Of a DNA stretch of 64,000 nucleotides, positions 54,870 to 64,000 are shown in pieces. Every line of letters begins with the position of its first letter. Position 1 is the stretch's first letter. Source of the stretch: Toxonevra muliebris. Its lineage: Eukaryota; Arthropoda; Insecta; Diptera; Pallopteridae. Position numbers and translations under genes: made by a program. The stretch is taken from contig OY829328.1 in the NCBI GenBank assembly GCA_963691655.1, positions 71,800,400-71,864,399 of the forward strand, read 5' to 3'. The notes beneath the pieces are model-generated. The model was given only the letters and a program-made list of their open reading frames with translations. It was not told where the DNA came from and made no database searches.

Positions 54870-57130
54870 TTGTCATTAATTTGTGTAGTGATTATTGTAT
54901 GTATATTAGTTGTTTCAACTTTTTAATTTAATTTTATTTAATTAATTTGGTTAATATAAAATGGAATTGGATTAATCATTTAACAATAAACTTAATTCGC
55001 TTATTGTTAAATTTACAAGCAACGATGTATGGTAGCGATGATGGATGTAAATAAACCACACCTGATTTTCAATATGGGTGACGTGTTTCAATATCTACAA
55101 TACATGTATTTATATGAGTCAATTTATAAAATAAGGTCATCTTACAATATAGGTACATTTCCACACAATTCCTTTTTTAAATCTTATATTAGAAACAACA
55201 ATACGATTTTTCAAAACTCAACCGTTTAATTTGAATTTCTACACTCAGAGAAAAATATACCAAAATGCGAACTCTAACGTTTTAATCTAGTTTAAACTAT
55301 TTTAAATATACATAATTGTGCGAGTCGTAAAAAACTAACTATTTTTCATCACTGGGCAACTAGTATTGCAAATTATTTCTATAGAATTTAATACAAAAAC
55401 ATAATATGCTTCTAAAATGAATTGCGACAAAAAAAAAAAAAAAAAAAAAAAAAAAAGGAAGGAAATTCTTTTAACTTGAGAAAGAAAAAATGTCAACAAA
55501 TAAATTATAAAATCAACAAATTAGGAAATCATTATATGATGATGATAATATTAAATGACGACAATAATGTTGGGTATAGAAAAGATGATAATTTGAAGTG
55601 TTGATAAGAAATTAACTTGGGCATGTGATGCTCAAAGAATTTTAATAGAAATATTTTTTTTTTCTTTTTTTTTTTTTGAGGGATGAGAAAAATAAATTTG
55701 ATGAAAATATATTTTCCCAATATTAAATAACAACAAACGTAGAGGAAAAAGTAAAAGTGCGGTAATTATATGTAAAGCCGCAGATATAAATTTAATATTT
55801 TAAACTGATTTTTTGTTTTTGTTTTTTTATAAAATTAATAACTTTTGGATTTTTTTTCTTTTTTGTGTGATTTAATATTTCTCATGTCTTCCATTGGCAT
55901 TAGTTTTTGTGGTTTTGATTTATCACAAATGAAATTATAAACAGAAAAAAAAAAAAAAAAAAAAATATAAAATGAAATATGAAAAAAAAGAAATGAAATG
56001 AAATGCATTTTTTGTTTGTTGCCTTTACATCTATTAATCAGTTGGAAAAGTTAAAGGTTTATTAACAATCAACCAAGCAACTTCATCTGTTTAAATATAA
56101 CATCACAACGCAACCTTCCCACTAATTTACTTCATTAGTTACAAACTAATGTTGATAAATGCAAAGAAAGAAAGAAACAAACAAACAAAAAACTAAAAAA
56201 AAAAAAAAATAAAGGATGATCATTTAAAAATAGTTTTAGGTTTTTGTTTAGTTTTACGAAAATGTTAAACACAGTTAGATGAACGATAAAATTGTAAAAC
56301 TTGTACGCTTTCTAAATTAAGAAATTCAGTACTGAATTATCAGTGGTTTTCAATGCTTCCAAGAGCTTGGTTTTTTCATGTGGAAGATGGATGTTTTTAA
56401 ATTAAAAAAAAAAAAATCGCCACTGATTTCAGAGGTAAGAAATACCAGAAAACATTAATATCAGCCCTTCGTCAATGTTTTCAAAATACTGTAAGGTTTA
56501 GTACCTGTCCTGTTGGCCCTGAACAGCCACTTCATTTCCTGCTACTTTATTCCTTTTCCAAATCAGTATTGAGAGAAGACATGGAAAATTTTTCAAAAAT
56601 TTTTTTTTTAAATATGATTGAAGTCACCTTGGTTGCCTGGTGATTGAGTGCTAGACTGGAGTTCCTGCTGCCTCAGGTTCGTTTCCCAGATGGGAAGTAA
56701 ATGCTTTAAATGTCTGTAAGGATTGTTCTAATAAAATGCGTCACTTCGGTGGCTTTAGTGCTTAAAAATGATTAACTGGATAACCAGTTAAACGGGTTCG
56801 ATTCTCAAGTAGAGAATTCAGTCCACTTTAAAAAACAAATATGATTGAAGTCTAATAAAGAATACCAAACTTTAGGGTTGAATTTTTCTTTTATATAAAT
56901 TCGATTAAAGTTTTCGACAAGTAAATGGAAAAGTTGGTCGTTCATATTATGCTCTTTATAAAAAATAATTCAGGCAGTTTTTTTTCAAAAAATTGTCTAG
57001 TGCCTAGCAGATCACTTTTTTATTCTACATAGGGTAATTCCGGGAGAGAAGAAACCCCTTTTTTTCAAATCATCAAAACTTTAAAGGGGAGAGAGGGAAT
57101 ATTGCAGGTGAGATCTAATGCCTTTGGTGT
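54870..57130. other. AT-rich region with long A and T runs
   Basis: A runs of 20 or more bases occur near 55430-55456 and 55946-55965. No coding exon was seen. The only structured part is the SINE-like stretch at 56632-56825. Confidence 0.5.
56632..56825 (+). repeat. Possible tRNA-derived SINE with two A-box/B-box pairs
   Basis: The first pair is TGGTGATTGAGTG (56638-56650) with GGTTCGTTTCC (56676-56686). The second is TGGCTTTAGTGC (56750-56761) with GGGTTCGATTCTC (56794-56806), whose core matches the B-box consensus GGTTCGANTC. Between the second pair, TAACTGG and CCAGTTA form a 7-bp stem with an ATAA loop. Neither unit folds into a complete tRNA. A diverged copy of the first head may lie near 37274. 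Confidence 0.4.
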
Positions 57131-57137
57131 CAAATAC

Positions 57138-57600
57138 CTATTAAAATCCCCACTGGTTTCGGTTGAGTGAGAACCACCTCTTAATTATACCGTTCATTTT
57201 CATTGAGGGAGAGTAATTATGTGCAATAAGCGAATCAAAATCGCTTCTCGTTTTATTTGGAGAATGGCTCAATAATAAGTTTATAGCAGCGCTACAAAAA
57301 AAAAAAAAAAAACGACCGTATATTTTGTTTTTGTATGCAAGGTTGGAAATTCCATTATTCTATCAAATTCATAACAAAACAGCTGATTTATTTTGCTCTC
57401 ATATTTTTTTGCTTGATTTATTGGACATAAGAATTAGACGAATAAAACGGGAAGAAGAAGAGAGCTATGCTAGTGACATAACCTTATTATTGAGCCATGA
57501 TTGGAAGGACACTAAAGTCCTCTCAATGTAATTCAATTGGTCATATTAAATCACTGCTTGTTTCCTTAGAGTGAAACTAAAATCCTCGAATTATGCGAGT
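57138..57600. repeat. Cluster 1 of a dispersed, roughly 65-110 bp repeat
   Basis: Blocks of the form AAAATCCCCACTGGTTTCGG, TTGAGTGAGAACCACCTC, TTAATTATACCG and GAGAGTAATTATGTGCAAT occur here, and again in the same order at 62870-63010. A related block (CACTGCTTGTTTCC, then AAAATCCTCGAATTATGCG) lies near 57550-57600. Confidence 0.6.
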
Positions 57601-57969
57601 TTATTCTTCATCTCTAAACTTCTTGATCACGCGTCTGATTCAGACGTTGTCGTCCGATATCTCGTAAATTGGAAGAGATATCTATAATGCTTGGTTTCCA
57701 CTATGTTATATCCCTGTCAAAGAGAGAGAAAGAACTAACTGGCAAATTTGATTGAACCAGGCATAATATTCTTAAGGAAACACGTCCGTTTTACTGCTGT
57801 GCTTAATACCAAGTAACTTTATTATGTTCTCTTGTATGTGACATTTAGTTGACGGCAACATAAAGTTGGCACCGATACTACAATATCGATTTATTTTCTC
57901 TTGCAAAAGAGTTTATTTTGCCTTAATCTGCCCGAATACAGTGTAGGATCAAGGGTCACAGGAGCTAAA

Positions 57970-58825
57970 ATCTTGACTGATTTGACTGTCGCCTGATGTC
58001 TCGTAAACCGAGCGAAATATTGACTTCTCTTTTATATGGAAAAATGTGTTTATTTTGCTCTACTGAATCAACTTTTCAGGTTTGCAAATTCAAGTCTTTG
58101 ATTGAAACTTATTCTCCATTGATGCATACTGGCCCGAAAATAATGCATAGTACCTTCGGTTCAAAAATCCCTAGTAGCTCTGTATTCGCCGTTATCACCG
58201 TCCATGCTTTCACGCCATATGTAACTACGAGGATAATTACGGTCTTTTAGAGCTGTAATCTGGTTTTGCGGGCTGTTTCTCTCAATCTTATTACCTTGCT
58301 TAAGTCAAATAAGTAGCGATTGACAAGCATTATTTAACGCTTTATTTCAATGGTTGTTATCGAAATTAACGCACGATTTCAAATACATTTCATTTACTAC
58401 CTCAAAGTTTTACGACTTAATGGTGACATTTTGGCCTAGTCAATGCTGTGTGTTGGTGCCCCCACGGTAGATCATGTATTTGGTCTTGCCCTCATTTATC
58501 TTGAGTCCCAGTTTCCGCTTCGTACTTCAGCCCTCTAAAAATCTCTCTAATTCGTTGCTAATCACATGCTACTATATCTATGCCATCTGCATATGTAAGA
58601 AGCTGTTGTAATCGCTGAAAAATTGTGCCACTGGTGTATACAGCAGCAACGCGGATAATCTTTTCAAGACATAGAGTAGCCAGACGGCGCAGGGTGAGTT
58701 CGTTAGTGTCATTCTACACAGCCTGATGAGTTTGGTTGGAATTTCTATGGAAGCCATATCACTGAAGAGTTCTTCTCTCTTGACACTATCATATGCTTGT
58801 TTAAATTCAATGAACAAATGGTAAG
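57970..58825 (-). mobile_element. Decayed non-LTR reverse transcriptase fragment
   Basis: On the minus strand, FIEFKQAYDSVKREELFSDM (58817 downward) is the RT motif around the first catalytic Asp, here changed to Glu. IPTKLIRLCRMTLTNSPCAV follows. Further down, broken frames give GKTKYMIYRGGTN, FEVVNE, then VIILVVTYGVKAW and LLGIFEPKVL, the usual order toward the C-terminus. The active-site YADD region is missing or scrambled. It is a different lineage from the RNase H-bearing fragments nearby. Confidence 0.75.
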
Positions 58826-58829
58826 CATT

Positions 58830-60410
58830 GACTTGGTGCCCTCAGCCTTTCTCCAAGATTAGACGGAGTGTGAATATTTAGTCTGTGGTTGATTTACCTG
58901 CTACCTGAATAATGCTGCTCATAAACGGTCACATAGAATGGAAGTAATGGTCATATACGCAGCAGTAAGAATGCTGATGCCTCTGTAGTTTTCGCATTAG
59001 GCTTCGGTTTCTTTTAATTTCTCTCAAGATTCGGTAGGGCCTGCATGAAAAACACTTTGATGGCTTCAAAGATCTATTTATGAAATATAAAATTATCAAT
59101 AGGGTTTCATACATGAACTATGAAAAATCATTAACGCTTCGATTTGCCTGTCATATTTATCTAAACAGTTAATAATTTGCTACCGGCTTACGTTTTCCTA
59201 TTCAGACTTGGAAAATTTGTATGAAAAATATTACAATAAAATAAAGTCTTCAAAGTTTTTGTAATATTTTTCTAATCGAAATTTTGCATGTTGATTAAAG
59301 TTGAACTTTTGAGAAAAGCAATAACAAAATACTATACCAAAAAGACATAACTTTATTGAGAAGCGGTCGATAAGATAAGGTAATAATCGGTAATTTAGCC
59401 TTTGTGTAAAAGCTACTACATTTTTTAAAATAGCCCTCAAATTCACATTACATCTTCCACCTCTACAATTAATTTTAAATAAATATTTGCATATAGTTTG
59501 GTAATGTTTTCGTATATTTCTTTTATAATTGTATTGTAATCTGCGGTTTTTTTCTTGTATTTCTTTTTTAATTTTCTGAGTCTGAGTGCTTTGAACTCAT
59601 TAACACGCTGGTTCAGCTACTGCGATAGGTTAATGTATTTCATCTTCTTCTCATTTTTCTTTTCACACAGAAAAAAAATTTCACTTTCTTTTACGTATTC
59701 TGTGAGATTTTTTATTTTTGGAATTTTTGTTTTCTGTTCGTCTTTTCTTTTGTTTTTTTTTTCTTTTTTTTACTTTATTATTACTTAAGCTTTTAATCAT
59801 GTGATTGAGTAATACAAATTCTGGTACTTCCACCAAAAGATATCAGCAAGCGCCATAACCTTATCATTGTTTTTTATAGAGTAGTTCTTACTGACGTACT
59901 TGCAATATAAATTTAAATTTTTAATAAACTCTTCTATATAGTTTTTATATTTTTTTGTTTTAATCTAATCTAACTACTATAAAATATCACTTATATCTGA
60001 GTTTTTTTTTTTTAATCGGTCATAAATAAAAAATACCATAAATTTGTTTATTGTCATTTAAAACTACGAGTATTTTTTTTTTTAGCAAAAATTTATTTAT
60101 TTAGTTGGCGGTTTGTTAACTTATGGGTATTTGTATGTATGTATGTAAGTTTTAAAATATGTATGTTAGCTGGGGAAAGGTATATAAATTTTAATGCTAA
60201 CACTGTCTTCATTATACAATAAATAAATGGAGAAATTTGATTTATAAAATTGTTGATAAAACTTGAGCTGTTTAGGGGAATTATTTTTTAGTTAGTTATT
60301 TGAAAGAGAAATTATTATTAGCAAATGCATTATAACTTAATACCACACCTTTTCCAGTTTAAAAATAGTAAGCGCCATATTTTCTAATCACGAAGCGTTG
60401 GTTTGAAATC
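58830..60410. other. AT-rich region, no gene recognised
   Basis: Pyrimidine-rich runs such as TTTTCTTTTGTTTTTTTTTC dominate 59550-59780 on the plus strand. GTATGTATGTATGT lies near 60132. No exon, RNA gene or element ends were found. Confidence 0.5.
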
Positions 60411-60414
60411 AGAA

Positions 60415-61480
60415 TAGTTATTTCAAAATTGTCATTGTCTTACAAATCAGAATAGTCATTTCAAAATAGTGTATAATCGTTTCAAAATCAGAAATCATCA
60501 ATTTGAATTCAGAATAGTCATTTCAAAATCAGAAAGCGTCATTTCAAAATCAGAATAATGGTTTCAAAATCGGAATAGTCGTTTCAAAATCACAAAGTGT
60601 CGTTTTAGAAACAGAATACTATTTCTTAAATCAGGACAGCGTCAATTTGAATTCAGAATACGAATATTAAAATTATAATAGTCATTTCAACTTGGAATAG
60701 TCATTTTTAAATCAGAATAGTAATTTAAATAATATAAATAAATAAATAAAACCGGAAACCCTTATTTTAAAATCGGAATAGTCATATAAAAATTAGAATA
60801 GTCATTTTAAAATCAGTTTAATCTTTTTTAAATTATAATAATCATTTAACAATCAGAAAGCATAAATTTGAATTCAGAATAGTAATTTTAAACATATAAT
60901 AATAAATTTAAGTTCAGAAAAGTTATTTTAACTTGGACAGCCATTTTAAAATCAGAATAGTCATATAAAAATCAAAATAGTCATTTTACAATCAGTTTAG
61001 TCTTTTTCAAATTAGAATTGTCATTTTAAAATCAGAGAACGTCAATTTGAATTCAGAATTGTTGTCTCACGCAAATAAAATAATTTAATTTTATGTTTTT
61101 AGTAAGTTATTTATTTTAACAGTAGTATAACGATGTGTGTCGAATCGAATGCCTAGAATGCTGTCATGGCAGACTAAAATGCTATCATGGCGGACCAAAA
61201 TGCTGTCATGGTGGACTAAAATGCTGTCATGGTGGACCAAAATTATGTCATGGCGAATCAAAATGCTGTCATGGCCAAAATCATCCACCCCAATGACAGC
61301 TACAGAGTCGTACTTTACAGGGTTACCAGAGTTTCAGCTTACAGAATAGTAATTTTAAATATACTTATAATAAATTTGAATATTCAAAATAGTTATTTCA
61401 ACTTGGAATTTAAAATCATTTTAAAATCAGAATAGTCATTTGAAACTTAAAAAGCGTCAGTTTGAATTTATATTAGTCAT
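60415..61480. repeat. Degenerate short-period array, AGTCATTTCAAAATCAGAAT type
   Basis: Words such as GTCATTTCAAAATCAGAA, GTCAATTTGAATTCAGAATA and AGTCATTTTAAAATCAG recur at about 18-22 base spacing on both sides of a distinct 21-bp tandem array (61157-61281). Divergence between units is high. No coding function is likely. Confidence 0.75.
61157..61281. repeat. 21-bp tandem array, six units
   Basis: Units start at 61157, 61178, 61199, 61220, 61241 and 61262, with consensus AATGCTGTCATGGTGGACCAA and up to about six differences in the most diverged units. Because 21 is a multiple of three, frames stay open on both strands, giving repeated MLSWWTK on plus and HHDSILV on minus. It is embedded in the 60.4-61.5 kb degenerate array. 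Confidence 0.92.
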
Positions 61481-61489
61481 TAAAAATTT

Positions 61490-62220
61490 TAACTTAATGG
61501 AAGGAATACAAGAACTTGAGTATCTCCATTGGCTAAAGTTTTCAAAATCATAGTGTTCGAAACATGTTTTGACTACATAATATTTCTTTTATAGATATTT
61601 GCATTTCTTTCAATTATATAATTGTTTTTATTCCTTTTACTTTTTTTTTATTAAAAGTAGGTATCTCAAGTGTGCTATCGTTATCATTGTCTAAAAATAA
61701 ATGTACTTTGAACGAAGTCAGAATAATTATTCTTAATACAATTGTGCTCCATAATAAGTATGATTACATAATTTGCAATAAATTTTATTATTTATTAAAT
61801 GCAATTGAATAGTATAATCTAGTAAATCAATTAAAACATTATAAAAAAATTATATTTGTATATTATATTGATTAAAATAGGTTGAAAAATACCGGTATTC
61901 CAAAAAAGCTCCAATAAGGCGGAACAAAAATATCAGTGTGAAAAAATCAATTCTCCAACTATTCAGAAATCAGATAAACTCGAAAGTCGAATAAAAACCT
62001 GTTGCGTATTTTTCATTATAAACCCCAAAATGTTGAAAGTTTTTGAAAAATTTAGCAGTTTCCATAGTTTTTTTTTATTAATTAAACTACAATAATTATT
62101 CAAGAACTTTCAATATTTTGGGTTCTTACACAGTGTAAGGATCTGAGTATTTATAAGAAAATTATCTTACACGAATCCATTAAATTATTGTGTCATTGTT
62201 TAGATAATTGGTTTGATTAA
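61490..62220. other. AT-rich spacer, nothing recognised
   Basis: No exon, RNA gene or element ends were seen between the two repeat arrays. Confidence 0.5.
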
Positions 62221-62224
62221 ATGT

Positions 62225-62445
62225 ACTAACAACTTCAAGTTCTAAGTGACTCCAATTGACTTCAAGTGATTCCAAGTGACTTCAATTGACTTCAAAACCC
62301 CAGTTGACTCCAAAAGATTTCAAGTGACTCCAATTGACTTCAAATTCCAATTGACTCTAAGTGACTAAGTGTGACTCCCAGGGTATTCAAGTGATTCCAA
62401 GGATATTCAAGTGATTCCAAGGATATTCAAGTGACTCAAAGCATT
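62225..62445. repeat. Degenerate array of CCAAGTGACTTCAATTGACT-type words
   Basis: CAAGTGACT, CAATTGACTTCAA and CAAGTGATTCC alternate at about 8-17 base spacing. The last part (62395-62440) holds three near-identical 18-bp units of the form GTGATTCCAAGGATATTCAA. Confidence 0.8.
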
Positions 62446-62869
62446 CATGATTTTAGAGTCATAAAATTTGCATTCCCATGATTTCAAAAAAAAAAAAAAT
62501 TTGCATTCCCTTAACTCCTAAAAAAGACTTTTCTAAATGAATAACTAATCGGCGACTCCAAAAAATACTTCTAACTGCATTTTTTATTCTGCAGTCAAAT
62601 ATGTTATTCCATAAATGCAATCATGAATTGTCGGTTATTAACTGTAACTTCAAGGTATTGCAATTAATTTGAATGGATTCTTTTACAATCCAAATAAATT
62701 TTTCCTATTTCCTACCGGATTTATTCGGTTGAACATCGTACGAATTAATTTTTTACAGTGGTATATGCATTATACATGCAATTCATTTGTTTTCGAAATA
62801 GTTGGTATTTCTAATTTTGCGGAGTGAAAAAATATTCCATGCCATGCTTTCAATTGAACTATTATACTG

Positions 62870-63300
62870 ATCTATTAAAATCCCTACTCGTTTCTGTTGA
62901 TTGAGAATCACCTCGTAATTATACGCAATTGATGGTATAATAGCCGTTCCCTTTTATTGAGTGAGAGTAATTATGTTTAGTAAACCAATCAAAATAAACA
63001 AAATCGTTTTTATTCTAGAAGAGTAAAATCCTCTTAATGTAATTCAATTGAAAATTTAAAAAGGTTGTAGTTCTGCCTGCTTTTTTTTCATTTCTACATA
63101 AATTATCATCAAAATTATCAAAATAAAAATAACTGCTCGTTTTTACAGTGTGAAAATAAAATCGTCAAACTATTATGCGCAATTGGACCAATTAAGATCA
63201 CTGATCGTTTCCATTGAGTAAGAGTAAAATTCTAATCAGAATCGATACTCGTTTCCATTGGCCGAGAGTGAAATCCTCTCAATTATGGGCAATAACTATT
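62870..63300. repeat. Cluster 2 of the dispersed, roughly 65-110 bp repeat
   Basis: The unit AAAATCCCTACTCGTTTCTG, TTGATTGAGAATCACCTCG, TAATTATACGC and GAGAGTAATTATG parallels 57138-57245. Three more shortened units follow (CTGCTCGTTTTTACAGTG, CTGATCGTTTCCATTGAG, ATACTCGTTTCCATTGGCC), giving a loose tandem cluster. Confidence 0.65.
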
Positions 63301-63309
63301 ACCAATCAA

Positions 63310-64000
63310 CTGCAGCCTTGAGGGAAAGGAGCACTGCAATTTGTAGGAAAATTCATCTTAGAAAATGAAGAAAGTGCAGTGCGCCTATGGCGAACCCTAC
63401 TTAGGGATAAAGCCGAAATGCACTCACATAATCTTTCCCTAAGTGAGTTCGGTCATCCCAAATATAACTTCAGACACCAATGCAAGATAACATTCCCAGA
63501 CAGGGTTAACTGGGAACAGAAAAAACCTCCATCTACGTATAACTCTCATGTCTGTTGCCTAATGGCTCTAAAATGGATGATGGTGTTGGCGCAGGGGCTT
63601 ATAGGGAAAGACCAAAAAGACACATATTTTCCAGTATGGGTCAAGAAAACTCAGTTTTTCAGGCCGAAATACATGTAACAGAGCTCTGCCTTCGAGAAGA
63701 GTTAGACAGTGACACTATTAATAGCCTCATATTTATCCAGTCTGATAGTAAAGCCTCATTATAAGTACTTAATGCTTTTAAAATTAAGTCAAAATTAGTC
63801 TGGGACTGCATGCAACTACTGAATAGATTAGCTACCAGCAACAAAGTTCATCTAATATGGATGGCAGGTTATAGTGGGCATATTGGGAACAAACAGGCAG
63901 ATGAGCTTGCTAGAAAAAGAGCTGAAAGCAAATTTACTGGATCAGAATCATTCTGCGGGCTGCCATGGAGTTCAACAAAGCACAACCTCAATAAATGGCT
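63310..64000 (+). mobile_element. Non-LTR retrotransposon RNase H region, cut by the window end
   Basis: The first part reads RLWRTLLRDKAEMHSHNLSL, then NFRHQCKITFPDRVNWEQKK, the linker before RNase H. The domain follows as NGSKMDDGVGAGAY (first catalytic Asp changed to Asn), ENSVFQAEIHVTELCLREEL, LIFIQSDSKASL, a stop, then VHLIWMAGYSGHIGNKQADE. A frameshift near 63550 separates the parts. It is fresher than the other fragments and continues beyond the right edge. Confidence 0.88.

Noticed and set aside
61091..61349. Repeated-heptad open frames on both strands over the 21-bp array
   Set aside because: A repeat length divisible by three automatically keeps frames open. There is no start context, domain or splice support.

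Overview
The window looks like euchromatic DNA of a higher fly (Brachycera/Schizophora; an acalyptrate such as a tephritid would fit, but the species cannot be fixed from the sequence). The evidence is: AT-rich intergenic DNA, many introns of 60-100 bp beside a few multi-kilobase ones, ZAD zinc-finger genes (an arthropod family), an ND-B14 (NDUFA6) protein that fits the insect family along its whole length, and a repeat load of mariner, Jockey-type and other non-LTR elements and MITEs.

Layout. (1) 61-29909 is a cluster of three paralogous ZAD-C2H2 transcription-factor genes. Gene A (minus, 61-3608, 9 exons, 552 aa, 11 fingers) is divergent from gene B (plus, 6615-15943, 14 exons, 1284 aa, 16 fingers). 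Gene C (plus, 18131-29909, 13 exons, 790 aa, 11 fingers) follows gene B in tandem. I assembled all three by joining GT-AG exons whose reading frames fit at every junction. They share exon order, intron phases, a linker motif after certain fingers, and a C-terminal tail. B and C also share an 18-nt microexon. Their larger introns hold a deleted mariner, decayed non-LTR pieces, a 108-bp tandem array, inverted-repeat elements and stretches dense in TAATCGATTAAT-like words. (2) 33754-36619 (minus) is the complete three-exon gene for mitochondrial complex I subunit ND-B14 (124 aa). Its second intron carries two identical tRNA-Ser(UGA) genes in the same orientation, a MITE with an exact 8-bp target duplication between them, and a decayed retroelement 3' end. 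(3) 36750-64000 has no recognisable coding exon. It holds a degenerate array of roughly 180-bp units (38.4-40.07 kb), a decayed Jockey-type element with a nested MITE, four further non-LTR fragments, three long degenerate short-period arrays, a 21-bp tandem array, a SINE-like region, and two possible non-coding first exons (around 46.2 and 51.9 kb) that would suit a large gene whose coding part lies outside the window.

How the genes relate. The three zinc-finger proteins are presumably nuclear DNA-binding factors that dimerise through the ZAD; their shared exon architecture argues for tandem duplication from one ancestor. ND-B14 and the tRNA genes are housekeeping genes with no functional link to the cluster. 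The least ordinary features are the modular exon architecture of the cluster (conserved microexon, linker motif, split terminal finger) and the families of inverted-repeat elements and degenerate arrays.
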